In this document: positions 12,282-22,400 of the stretch, in pieces
Layout: every line of letters starts with the position of its first letter
Position numbering within the stretch: position 1 is the stretch's first letter
NCBI GenBank assembly: GCA_030141605.1
Contig: JAQGDQ010000464.1
Location: forward strand, 61,969 to 117,100
Source: Tubiluchus corallicola
Taxonomy: Eukaryota > Priapulida > Priapulimorpha > Priapulimorphida > Tubiluchidae
Direction of reading: 5' to 3'
Length of the DNA: 55,132 nt
Notes under the pieces: generated by a model
The model's database searches: none
What the model was told of the DNA's origin: nothing
Seen by the model: only the letters and a program-made list of their open reading frames with translations
Made by a program: the position numbers and the translations under genes

Positions 12282-15200
12282 TGTACTTTGTGCATTCTTG
12301 CATTCTTCTAATTTTCTCTCACTCGTTCGTTCTTTCTTCATATATTTTTCTTTCTCTGCCCTACTCTCTCTTCCTCCCTCTCCCTCTGCTAGGTGATACA
12401 AATATATACATGTGATACTAGTTATTGAAATACGAGTGTTTAATTCTTCAGAGTGACTCTGTTACTGATTTAAGATACAGCCTTTTCTGTCATGTAAATG
12501 AAATTGATTGCAAACTTCAGGAACCTCGCGGGACATGAAAATTTTATGTATCTTATTAATGAACTTACAAATTGATTCAAAAACTCTAAGTTAGTGACTA
12601 TTTTGAAAAAAGGAAAAATTCACATTTACAGAAAATCAAGTTTAATTTATCATGACGTAGCATTTTTAATTAATATTATTTCTGTAAATGTGTAAACAAT
12701 GTGAACTGTTTAATCTTTACTGTTTTACTGTTTTAATGAGAGGACTATACTCCAGTATTTGGATACATTTGCGTAAACTATAAAGTGAACTTTTTCTGGA
12801 CATGTTGTATGATGTATTGTAATTATTCTTCAATAAGTTTATTATAATTATGTAGCTGTAATTAAAGTCGGCCTTAACCTTTCATATAGTTTTGGGTTAT
12901 TGGCCATGATTATTGTGACTACAGTCAGTTAAATATTAGACAGATTTAGTGAATAATGTTAGGTTTTTAGCAATTAAGTCTGACTGTTTTATTACTAAAA
13001 GTTTGGATAAGCAAGTTTGACGAAAAAAACCTGATCGTCTAAACGGCTCATAAGTTACATAATTATGGTGCAGCGATGAAAAATATTTGCGTGCCGTTAT
13101 AATCTGGTGTCTCTTCCCGATTAATGTAGATCGTTAATAATAGTGCTATAGCAGCACACTTGACAGTCCGATTTCCTATCCAAACTTTTTGACAAATTAG
13201 TTTGACCGTGTAAACAGCGAAACTGACAAACTTTTTGTTTGACAAGTGTACCGTTTACACAATCTTAAACTGTCACACTAATACTGACAAACAAAAACTG
13301 TCAGTATAAAAACTGACGCGAGTTTAGACGACACCAAACTTACTCCGTCAAACTCTGGTCATAACTATTCAGCAAGGGGTGTCAGTCTTCCTGTCAAATT
13401 ATAGCGCCAACACGCAAATGTGCTTTATTGCCTATTGAGCTAGCTTGTGCGATTGGAAAATTAAAAAAGAAAGAGTTAGAAATGTTTTGGTGAACACTTC
13501 GATGAATTCAACGGTAAAGTATCGCGACCACTCAACAGAATTCATGAGTGAAGCACGGACATAAGCACAAGTACTGTATACACCTACTGTACTGTCGCAA
13601 AATGTTATCCAATGAGAGCAATTTGTAAAACACGTGTACTTTAACGTCGTGCACATTGCACACCAATTTAAGCTTTACAATACTGTAGTTCCTTCTGAGA
13701 CGAACTCAGACGACTCAACAACCAATAGCGTTGGGCCTCGTTACTTCATACCGATTGTTCATTTCGCGGGGGGCCGGGGAATTTTGTCGTTATTAATCCA
13801 TCAAGTGGCAACAGATATTATACAACGAACAGCATTGTTGCATGTTGGCTGATATTGGAACCTACAGGGTAGAAACAGGGGTAATACAAAAGAGATTTTG
13901 AGTTTGCTGACAAAATAAACGAAAATTCTGATTTTGCTGTACAACCTGTACTGCCTTCTACCAATCAACTAAGCAATTTGCGACAGAACTGTAGTTGTTA
14001 TACAGGTGTTGGTTAGTTAAACTGAACTTCTTGCAATAAATAGTCAAACATTTCAACGTTTAGATCTTTGAAATCAGGCTGTAACTGCCAATTTCAATTC
14101 CTCGTTATAGTTATTTTTTCGTCCAGACTTTTCTAACTCTTTCTTTTCTATTTTCTCCTTTTTTATTGTACAAGCTAGCCCAATATATACAACAAAGCAC
14201 GTCTGCATACTGACGCCCCTTATTGAACAGTTCTTACTAGAGTTTGACGAAACAAAGTTTTATGTCGTCTAAACACGCGTCAGCTTTTAGACTGACAGTT
14301 TTTGTTTGTCAGTTTTAGTTTGACAGTTTAAAAACTGATCGTGTAAACGGTATGTGAAAGTTGGAATTATACATTATAATTAGGTGCTGCCATCTATGGG
14401 CTAATCCTGTTACATTCTACCAGCTGACTTACCCTCAGTATAATTGTGTGGTCCAGTGAATGCATACACACTAGTCCTCTCCCTATTTAAAAGTAATGGT
14501 TGTTGTGAAGCCTGTGCAAGTCTGCATAGGCCAAGTCCTATACCTATATATACTGACTATTTTTCGCTTTCTGGACACTCTCACTCTCAGTGTTCAGTGC
14601 AGCAGGTGTGCTACTCATGTTTCTGTGGTTTTAATAAACACTTTTCTGTTGTGTGCAGTGCAAATATGTATTATAGATTTTTTATTCCTATTCATACTTC
14701 TGTGCCTAAACTCAGTCATAACAAAGTGAGTGAAACTTCAAAAATGACTTTCACACGGTACATTATGTTGCGAACTATATAAGTGGAAGATAAACGAGTG
14801 AGTAGGTGTTGAGAAAACAACAGCGTAAACAGGTTTTTCGTAGAGCCATAAAAGTCGGATAGTGAATAAAAAGTTTATCCTGTTTGAATAAAAAGATCAT
14901 ATAAAGAGTAAACCGTTTTTATTTGGTTATTAATATTATTCTATGCTGTTGATGTTGTTGCTGATTATGGTAAGACAATTAAGAGTAATACATTGTAGTT
15001 TTAGTAGCTTCAATCGCTTAATTTACATTATAACTATCTACATGCAGATTGATGTCCTGGTACAACGAAGAAGCTCAAAATTTCATTTCTGCTGAAAGTA
15101 AACCGCTTACACCTGAACAAATTCACGAAGACGTTAAAAGAAAAATCTCCGTCTACCGCAATTGTTCTGAAAGGTTAAAATCAAATGATACCAACAGATA

Positions 15201-17159
15201 TTCATGCGTCTTGAACGGAAACTTTAGGACAAAGTCTGCAAACGTAAGTGAACCATTTCATCAAATACCATCTCTCGGTGGAGACGCAATTGTCTAAATT
15301 TCTAAGCAAATTTAAGTGGCAATATTAGCTTATGTTAAAGGAAGACAGGATGATGTACCACATCATTTTCAAGTTCGATAAAAGTATACATATTAACACA
15401 ACTAATACTGCAAAAGCGTTTGTGATAATTAAATAATAGATTAAAAACTTTACGCTGGGCGAGCCCAACTATTGATAACATCACAAACTAACATATTTTT
15501 CAACAGCAAAAATATTCCACGAGCGTGTTGCATGAGTTTAAAAAGCGAAAATTGAAGTACAGTGCTACTGCAAGATATTCAGTGTGTTGTACTAAAACTA
15601 GGGAAGTTTTAAGATAAGAATTCAAATTTTCCGCTGTGTTCACGCGTGATCTGTCGAACGTGTGCAGTTCGTCACAAACTAACACATTTGAACTGAGAGG
15701 TACATCACCTGTTTTTTGTGCAATGCGTTTCCGAATTGCATGCGCTAGTGCCAGTCTAACTAGCGAATATCGAAATGCATGTAACAGCGAACAACTAGTG
15801 GCACGGACGCGAAATTGTGTTTGTGTGGTAATAATTCTTTCACGTAAGCCATTTTTGAAGAAATATATAACTTTACTCTACAAGATCAATTATTTTGTAC
15901 TAAACTACTAACAACATGCGCGTGATTTACTAAATCCGAATGATTTACTTTACTAAATACGAGATCGAGGCTTATTCTCACGACCCTGACTCGTGCATCA
16001 TTCACTTAGTCACATCACTCTTCAATGAGACAGAGACGAGACAGTCTTGTAATATATTGTACAAAAGTCAGCAAACTGCTTGCCATTTTGGTAGTTTTGC
16101 TAGGTAAGAGTTGATAACTTCATCTTTGGTTAGTATTGTACAAGTATGAGTTGAAAATACCAGTTAAAAGCATACAAAGCGATGAGTTAATTCTGGGTCA
16201 GTTGCTGTGCAATGGATGGCAAATGAAACTATTTTTGCAGTTTCTAAGCACCAGGGAGCACCACGGGAATACATTCACATTCAGTAAAATATGAATACCA
16301 AATAGGCACTGGATAATAAAAAAAAATCCCGATGATATTTTGAGCAATTACAACAAATTAATCACTTAGAATGTCTCCATTCTCGATACTCGACATTCAC
16401 CAGAAGGGATTTTTCACTTGATTATGTATTAATTCTTACTAAATGTGATAATGGTTTTCTAAAACCCTATCCATACTGGATTTTTTTCAGGATCCAACTT
16501 TATTTAAGGGTTGCTACGTGGCGTTTCTCCAGCGATACATGAGCGTGTTCCCTCCAGAGCAAATCTTGGTTCTACGGTTCGAAGATATGATAAAGGACGT
16601 AGGATCCACAGCACAACAAGTGTTCACATTCTTAGGAATAAAAGGTGAGCTACATGAATCATTTTGTTTGTATCATTTTCATTTCCTTTGCGTAGGAAAA
16701 ATTCGCAATCTGGGAGTTATTAATGCAAATTGCAAAGAATATCAAAATTAATGTGAAGGGATAGTCACAATATCAGCTAAAACACCTTCGATCTTTTCTA
16801 TGTAAGTGCGTAATATTTACATTGAAATTTGAACACAGCAGCTATTCGACGTAACTCGCAATAATAACATTATGTTTAATCATAGATATCTCTTTTTAAT
16901 ACAACCACTTCACTCTTTATTATCTGTTACGTTTTACTTACAGAATGTGCTTGTATGTGCTCGATTTATACGTATTTTTGGATTATTTTTCCATCTTATT
17001 CTAGGTCACCAAGTCGATGATGACATATGGCGCAATCAATCACAAAAGAAAATGGTAATACTGAATTCTACGAAACAACTGCTAGATGATTTCTATTCAT
17101 CATTCAACAAAGATTTAGCCGAGTTGCTAGGCGACGAAAAATGGCTTTGGGAGGACTAA
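3638..17159 (+). CDS. CHST15-like: Carbohydrate sulfotransferase 15-like, copy B, complete nine-exon gene
   Basis: Predicted type II Golgi sulfotransferase of 416 aa, transferring sulfate from PAPS to a glycan. Exons: 3638-3859, 6700-6766, 8421-8576, 9673-9753, 11362-11469, 11915-12026, 15048-15243, 16491-16644, 17005-17159. All junctions are GT-AG and phases join without a break (total 1251 nt). Residues 6-25 form a signal anchor. NPCFY at 85-89 and LRCLPRF at 100-106 match the CHST15 N-terminal domain region. The 5'-PSB loop is GFQKSGTT (110-117), followed by KELHWW (136-141). The 3'-PB region is IIVIMRNPTQR (239-249), then LMSWY with the conserved Ser. The protein ends EKWLWED. An AATAAA lies at 17344. 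Vertebrate CHST15 makes chondroitin sulfate E; the acceptor here is unproven. Copy A is its upstream tandem paralogue. Confidence 0.88.
3927..4027. repeat. Hairpin: 38-bp inverted repeat in B intron 1
   Basis: The left arm 3927-3964 (core CCCATAAATCTCAAAAATAC) pairs with 3989-4027. The match is perfect over about 30 bases and has one irregularity near the outer end. The loop is about 24 bases and itself holds AGAAG/CTTCT. It looks like a small foldback transposon. Confidence 0.85.
4045..5512. other. B intron 1, no gene seen
   Basis: AT-rich. Short variants of GTTACATAAT recur at about 4920-5030, and TCAGT-type repeats at 5410-5470. No exon or RNA gene recognised. Confidence 0.4.
5513..6086. 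mobile_element. MITE-like element with short inverted ends
   Basis: The left end AGGCGCATTTCACAGTGAGG (5513-5532) is the reverse complement, with a few changes, of the right end CCTCACTGTGAAATGACCCT (6067-6086). About 570 bp, no coding capacity. It is probably a non-autonomous DNA transposon; superfamily not decided. Confidence 0.6.
6329..6366 (-). mobile_element. hAT-like terminal fragment
   Basis: Read on the - strand the segment begins CAGAGGTTCCCAACAGTGG, close to the CAGTGGTTCCCAACC type of hAT terminus. The opposite end was not found. Confidence 0.35.
6700..6766 (+). CDS. CHST15-like: CHST15-like B, exon 2
   Basis: Acceptor GTTCAG at 6694-6699. It encodes AGIPYLENYKNPCFYVELQ and an NTT sequon (residues 94-96). 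The donor CAG|GTAACG gives phase 1 and joins exon 3 correctly. A stronger-looking GTAAGT at 6772 would be phase 0 and would break the frame. Confidence 0.75.
7374..7782. repeat. 19-bp AT-rich tandem array
   Basis: The unit TTTTAGTTTATTTAATTTG is repeated about 20 times with variants (TATTTTC replaces AATTTG in several). It lies in B intron 2. No gene function. Confidence 0.92.
8421..8576 (+). CDS. CHST15-like: CHST15-like B, exon 3: 5'-PAPS binding loop
   Basis: Acceptor GTTAG at 8416-8420, donor AAAG|GTAAAC at 8577. It holds LRCLPRFHVIGFQKSGTT and HPDF...KELHWW, the most diagnostic part of the family. The in-frame ATG at 8414 falls in the acceptor and is not the start. Confidence 0.9.
8854..9142. 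repeat. 23-bp minisatellite with higher-order units
   Basis: About 12 copies of CCAAAAACCATTGTCATGTAACT. Variants differ at two sites (ACC/AGC and AACT/AGCT) and recur in a three-unit order, so part of the array has a 69-bp higher-order period. It lies in B intron 3. Confidence 0.93.
9673..9753 (+). CDS. CHST15-like: CHST15-like B, exon 4
   Basis: Acceptor TTGCAG at 9667-9672, donor CTAG|GTACGT at 9754. It encodes 26 codons (KDYYGSINVENKFASPYFLE then RLRFFL), phase 1 at both ends. This part is not conserved enough to place by homology; it is supported by splice sites, the open frame and phase. Confidence 0.65.
9865..10189. mobile_element. hAT-type MITE
   Basis: The left end CAGTGGTTTCCATCCTTTTG and right end GACCCCAAGGTTGGGAACCC (to 10189) fit the imperfect inverted termini of hAT elements. 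About 325 bp without transposase coding, inside B intron 4. A clear 8-bp target duplication is not preserved. Confidence 0.6.
10190..11361. other. B intron 4, remaining part
   Basis: No gene seen. It includes short direct variants of GACCGGAAAAAAGCCCACC near 10265-10320 and a long T-rich stretch at 10900-11200 whose frames are hydrophobic by composition only. Confidence 0.4.
11362..11469 (+). CDS. CHST15-like: CHST15-like B, exon 5
   Basis: Acceptor TTTGCAG, donor ACAG|GTGAAT. It encodes LDKYLQAFSNATKEI, matching the helix after the PAPS loop in CHST15 (DYLDLFDLAAHQI in the human protein, from memory). It contains an NAT sequon. Phase 1 in and out. Confidence 0.8.
11915..12026 (+). CDS. CHST15-like: CHST15-like B, exon 6: 3'-phosphate binding strand
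   Basis: Acceptor CAACTAG, donor AGAG|GTAGGA. It encodes WLTPSAKIIVIMRNPTQ, equivalent to the ARLIVMLRDPVER region of CHST15. The Arg at 244 is the expected PAPS 3'-phosphate ligand. Phase 1 in, 2 out. Confidence 0.88.
12178..12274. repeat. (CT)n microsatellite
   Basis: Almost pure CT over about 97 bases, in B intron 6. Ser/Leu-rich frames on + and Arg/Glu-rich frames on - are artefacts of it. Confidence 0.97.
13249..14352. mobile_element. MITE with about 110-bp inverted ends
   Basis: The left arm 13249-13358 starts TACCGTTTACAC and contains GACAAACAAAAACTGTCAGT. The right arm 14237-14352 is its imperfect reverse complement, ending GTGTAAACGGTA. About 1.1 kb, no transposase. CGTCTAAACGG near 13036 and GACCGTGTAAAC near 13204 suggest a further broken copy just to the left. 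Confidence 0.8.
15048..15243 (+). CDS. CHST15-like: CHST15-like B, exon 7
   Basis: Acceptor CATGCAG, donor AAC|GTAAGT. It completes the split Arg and gives LMSWYNEEAQNFIS, then an RNCSE sequon and NRYSCVLNGNFR. It parallels copy A 103-295. Confidence 0.88.
15360..15852 (+). repeat. Dispersed repeat family 1, copy 1
   Basis: Shares most of its length, in reverse complement, with 27765-28235. Shared words include CGAAAATTGAAGTACAGTG, GTACATCACCTGTTTTTTGTG and GAAATTGTGTTTGTG. It sits in B intron 7 just after exon 7. No protein recognised; probably a non-autonomous transposon. Confidence 0.75.
16491..16644 (+). CDS. CHST15-like: CHST15-like B, exon 8
   Basis: Acceptor TTTTTTTCAG, donor AAAG|GTGAGC. 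It encodes LFKGCYVAFLQRYMSVFPPE and ILVLRFEDMIKD, equivalent to VGLYAVYLLDWL...FLILRLED in CHST15. Phase 0 in, 1 out. Confidence 0.9.
17005..17159 (+). CDS. CHST15-like: CHST15-like B, terminal exon
   Basis: Acceptor TTCTAG. It encodes GHQVDDDIWRNQSQKK, then LLDDFYSSFNKDLAELLGDE and KWLWED before TAA. FY-x-x-FN-x-x-LA-x-x-L is the typical C-terminal signature of this family. Confidence 0.9.
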
Positions 17160-18014
17160 AAGCCAGCCGGATAGCATCTTTGCAAGTGGTAGCAGTTCAG
17201 TGGCGTCACACAGCGGCACGTGAATTAAACTGTTTGACAACAGAAATCATAGAGGAATTCAGCGAATGACATACAAACTTCAGATGAATCGAAATGCTTC
17301 ATTCTTGCTGAATACCATAAAATATTATCATATTTTATTGTTAAATAAATCAATTTTTAATATAATTGATTATACTCATGCCATACAACTGTATTTGTAA
17401 ATTTTCCACACAAATTTGGTAAAAGATTTGACAGAAATGTATTTTTAGATGTATGACTGATTTAGCAGATAAGAGTCAAGGGTTGATTTTCTTCAGTTTA
17501 AGTTTGAACATAACCAGGAGATGAATTGCTTTGGAGTTTTTAATTTCTGCAGTGTTATTCGAGCAGCCAATTCAACAGCATGGTCGCGCACAAAACCGGT
17601 TACTTATAGCGCCAGACTTAGTGGTTGTAGCTAAGGCTTCAATCAGTACAGCACGATAGAGGCAACCTAGTTATTTCAGCCAATATTAAACCTTTTTTGA
17701 GTCACTACTAATTTTATTCACTGTGAATCCATAGCTGCTTTTAATGAGCATTATTAGCCCAAATTGATCATACAGTACTGTGAACAAAGCATGACGAAAT
17801 TAATTCAGCTAAGTACAACTGGTCCTACATTGTTGATTTAGGCCATTTCTTTCGGTGATTATTGCTACGATTATTATTATTATTATTTTGTTATTCGATG
17901 TACTGTATTCCCTCAGTTAAATTCATACTACCTAATAACTGATATTTATTATACGTAATATAAATAACGCGGAGAGCTTCTACGATTAACCAAACAAATA
18001 ATGTTGCATAAGTA
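17160..18014. other. 3' flank of copy B
   Basis: AATAAA at 17344-17349, about 185 bases past the stop, is the likely poly(A) signal. The rest shows no exon. Confidence 0.45.
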
Positions 18015-18147
18015 GAGGTAGCTGCTAGGTGACCTCTTGGTCTTTTGTTACCCCGTCTGAATTCTCATAGTAATGTAGTATTGTTCACAATTAAATATTG
18101 AATATTGTTATACTTTGTAAAAGAGACGAATAAATTGAATTGAATTC
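18015..18147 (+). mobile_element. LINE 3' tail, family L, copy 1
   Basis: GTGACCTCTTGGTCTTTTGT is followed by ACCCCGTCT, then GACGAATAAATTGAATTGAA at the end. The same order recurs at 39510-39634 and 43383-43532. The GACC...GGTC core can form a small stem as in CR1/L2 3' ends. No coding part is retained. Confidence 0.55.
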
Positions 18148-18444
18148 TTGCGCTTAGACTATATAAACCATCAGTGAAAAGATAAACAAATTTATCATGC
18201 AAAATTTCATTAAATAATACTTTCGTCGTAGTCTTCCACCTCCGTTATTACACAAATTCCATTTGGTGCTATATAGTTATGCCACAGCTGTGGGTCAGTA
18301 TTGGCATCCTCGATTATTAACTTTCTGTGCAGACATATGTGGGCACGGTAGAGGTAAGATGTTGACTCAACATTATTTTGAACATAACCAATCTGCATAC
18401 TAGCTGAGTCAATTGTGAAAATAACAAAATAATTATTACGATAG

Positions 18445-18691
18445 TGTTATGACCCGCCTGCCGATTTTAATTTAAGCGGCAGGTTGGCTTCTCACCTGTG
18501 TTCCGTACTTGCTTTTGACCTAGTTAGTTAGAGTTGTTATTGAGGTGGAAGTAATGTCGGCTGCTCAGGATGACAGCCCTGATGTTTTATTTTTGTTAAT
18601 TTGTGTTTACTGGCAATAAAAATGAAGTAATGTCGCAAATGCATCTCCGTTTATTCACCATGTTTTGTGTAACCAATTCCAACTCATAACA
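18445..18691. mobile_element. Solo LTR, 247 bp
   Basis: Starts TGTTATGACCCGCC and ends CTCATAACA, so it has TG...CA termini inside an 8-bp inverted repeat (TGTTATGA/TCATAACA). It is flanked on both sides by ATAG (18441-18444, 18692-18695), a 4-bp target duplication. An AATAAA lies at 18615. No internal region remains, so it is a solo LTR left by recombination. It lies about 590 bases before the ELL ATG. Confidence 0.82.
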
Positions 18692-18695
18692 ATAG

Positions 18696-19280
18696 CAGTG
18701 ATTCTGTACTGGTTGAACAAAAAATTTCCATGATTTCTGTGTACCTCAGTTAAAGCAGAATACTCCCCTCCCCCATTCAGTTAATTCAGTTAGTCCCTCA
18801 TAAGAACTTTACGGTACTCAGATCTTCAGCTTGTACCGGAATTAGGATTTTCTTGTCATTGTTATTTGAATAAAATTAATATCGTTGTTTGCTGAAATTA
18901 TTTTTTTAATTTTAGCCGTTTATTCTGGCTGAATTTCCCATTTGCTTTTTAAATTAATTCCGGTTTTAGCCACCATTGTGGCGTAAATATTGTTTAAAAA
19001 TAAACCTTTGCATATTTTAACTTTTAAAGTGAGGATGGACAAGGTTACGACACCTTGTTTTTGACTAAAACCATTATCGCTGCAGCTGTCAAGCATAGAG
19101 TCAGGATCGCTACAGGCATGCTTGAGTGTAATAAAAGTTTCTAATATTGTTCACGGGAGGGAGCTGCAAGCTTATTAAGTAATTGAAAACAAAATCTACG
19201 TGAATCAAATTAACTTTCTTGCAGTGTTGGCGTTCTGCGTTATTTGCACTTTTGCGTATGAGCTGCTCTCAGTTTTAAAC
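18696..19280 (+). promoter_or_regulatory. Presumed ELL promoter / 5'UTR region
   Basis: No core promoter motif is convincing. The region is AT-rich with T-runs at about 18900. Position alone argues that transcription of ELL starts here or in the solo LTR. Confidence 0.3.
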
Positions 19281-19412
19281 ATGGCGGCACTGAAAGAGAC
19301 TGTGAAATACCGTCTGTGTGCTTCTGACGAAAAAAGTCCAAGTAAAACTGTAATATATGTAAAGCTCACAGATTCAGCGTTAAGTGCGCTTGAGGAATGT
19401 AGTCAACTTAAG
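19281..19412 (+). CDS. ELL: ELL exon 1
   Basis: The start ATG has A at -3 and G at +4 (AAACATGGC). It encodes MAALKETVKYRLCAS...VKLTDSALSALEECSQLK. Donor AAG|GTATTG is weak but phase 0 joins exon 2. Codons continue open upstream of the ATG to about 19200, but the MAALKE start matches the vertebrate start. Confidence 0.92.
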
Positions 19413-22400
19413 GTATTGTAGGTCTTTTCTATTAATATTATCCGATCAAGCCTGTAGGCCTATTTGTTCAGCTGTTCTAAAGACTTACCTAATTTCCTTT
19501 TGGAATTAATCAGCATTCTTTTCCTTGTTTAATAATTTATCTATTATTTTCCTGGACAAATGAAAACGTTTTGAATGCAATTTTACATGTTTATAGCTTA
19601 TGATATCCAATCATATAGTTAAAGGAAAGAACAAGCCTTCTGGGAAGTGAGGGTTGTTTAAATGTTTTCGAAAATGTTAGAATAATTTAGTAATAAAAGT
19701 GTGATAAGCTTCTCGTATAATTCGTAAAATCACTTAAGTCGCGATCCTTTCGTGCTTGGGCACTCCCATTTTGAACGCTCATTGTTCCACCAATGACGTC
19801 ATTAATCGGTTGAAGAAAAACAGCACATTGTCAATTTCCATCAAAAATATAATAAGTTTTTAGAAAAAAATCAGTTAGCTAGTTTTGTGATATTTTTGCA
19901 TGAACAATAGGTGAGCTGCAGACATTTGAACTAGTTTAAGCAGCACGCACTTAACGGAAAGCCACGACGCGGTTATGAAAAGTCACGAAGTCTCCCAGTT
20001 GAAGAGAATGGTGGTAATCGCCATGCTAGAAAATCAACTTTATGCTTTACACACAATTTTTTTTGCAAATTTCTTTGTTATATTTTTCTAAATTTAGGTG
20101 ATAGCAGTAAAATAAAGCTAACATGCTATGTGACTTGTGTCTTTTCCTTTCACAAAGTGATGGCAAAGATATGAATCGCCACTGCACTCGCATGTTTCAT
20201 TATAAAGTAGTGTGCAAGAGTAATCTAACAAAAGACAAAAATATTCACTGTTAAGTGTGCTGATGTGCACAGAGCTCAATTCAGATTCGTGTTCTGGTCA
20301 TGTAACAATACTTATCTCTTTAGGTTAACAAATGAAATAATGTGCCTATGTGTACAGCATTTGAATATGACAAAATTAGCATACAGTAAGTCCTCGCTTA
20401 AAGGGGGAATATCATGAAAATCAAGTTAAACTTATTTTATAGTTGCCTTCCCCGTGAATTTTTTTTTAGCAGTACGTTGTCTAATTAATGGGTAATTAAC
20501 TTTTTTGTATCTCCCGGGAAATGCCATGGAGCCCGGTGAAAAAATTGAACTAGCACGGCTCTGCTGGTGACGTAGCAGAGTGCACTTGCAGCTTGTGATA
20601 CTGTCGTACACAACTGGGCTAAAAATAAAGCTGTTATTACTACATTACAGCATTTGACCTTGGGTCGAATAGGTAATCAGCTGATAGAAATGATTGTTGT
20701 TGCACTCATTCACATGTTTTCATTAAATTCTGCAAAAGCGATATATTTTACTACCGTCGAAAGTTATATGTCCATTATAGTATATTCTAACTGAGGTAAA
20801 CAATCATTGCGCAAAAGTAGACTGGCCTACAGCATACTGTGAAAATTCTTGTGGCATTAATTGAAAACATCGTCAGCAATACAAGCTGCAAAAGTGTGAG
20901 CCTTGGTAACCAAAGTTCTTTTCTTGTAAAACAAGTCTGATAAAGTGACTTCATTCTGCTAGAAGAATGAATGAATTTGCAAACACAGAGAAACTCACTG
21001 AACCATAATTATAATGCTAGTGTGACAATTTTTAGTGACAGTTTCATTTTATCAGCCTTGACAAGAACCCCATGGACACAGTGACTGTAACACTTTGGCT
21101 GCAGAATTATTGGTTAAACGTATATGAACATTTCTAACTTTGTCGTGTTTCAGTCAGCTTAATCAGTAAGACTTCTAATATCAACCAGAACTTTAACTGT
21201 TGTTCATTAGCTTTTGTTTTTACATGAGAACAACTTGTTGTGTTTATTTTTACACAGCAGTATTTTTAAAATATCAGGATTAAATAAAATTCTTGTGATC
21301 AATTAGACTGAAATAAAAATTAATGATAATAATACATTTATTATTAACATATTATTATCCACTTTTACAAAATAAAAAACTAACGATATAATGTGGTTCG
21401 ATGAGAAAATGATTATTTATGGTGTTATTTCAAGCAAGGTTATTCTGACACGCACTCTATCACAAAGTTGAAAAAAGTATAATATGTAGTACAAAAAATT
21501 TTCTAGTATGACGCTCTTTGTGCTACACAAATTACCAAATACACTGTTGTCATTGCTTATAGTATAAGGATTAACAATTTACAGTTGTCAATTTACGATT
21601 TACAATGTTTTTTCTTTAGTTAACATTCAAAATTCAGGAAGACGCATCATAAATAAAATTTTAGCGCAAAAAACTGCATTACGTAATGTAATTGTGATAT
21701 TTTTATTGAAATGGATACAAATCTCGAAATGACTAAACTGCTTCGATAAACTATGCACTTGAGCTTAAAATGAAACAAAAAAGACACTACAAAAAACTGC
21801 ATCTGACTGAATCTCTCAGAAGTGTAAGCACAATATTTTTAACACAGGAGTTCATCATGTTCTAAACTCACGTTTCAAAGCAAACAGCTGAGAAATTATC
21901 ACACAGGTTGTAGGAGTGAATCCAGGTTTTTTAGATTGTGCTTTCATTACTTCAATAATTTTCTGTTGCTCATTGGAAACTAAAAGTTTTTATATTTTGG
22001 CTTCGTATTCCGACACTTTCCATCTGACTGCTGCGTCCCGTCTAATCGCTGAATCAAAGTGTAACACATTCCACGACCGTTTTTCAATAAGAACAATCAC
22101 GATGACCGAAACCGAGCAAATCGCGCATTCAATCCACTATAAACTAATCTTTACCGTGATACCATCACTAGGTATAAACTGCGTAAAAGTACTGTATGCT
22201 GACTCTGCTTGCTGATGTAAACAAATACTCAAACAGTGTTGTGAGTACTCGTTCTCCCCTTGGGCATTTTGCCAAGTTTCATCTGTAATACGACAAATTT
22301 TTGCCACCAGAGGCATGGGCGCAGTTCCTTGGTATAAAGTTTAAACTTGGGTGTCGCTTGATACAAACGGCCAGAATTTAGTACGGAATCAGGTCCATGC

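Noticed and set aside
14444-14782. 112-codon + frame beside the MITE
   Set aside because: No family resemblance and a second open frame overlaps it; not part of the B exon chain.
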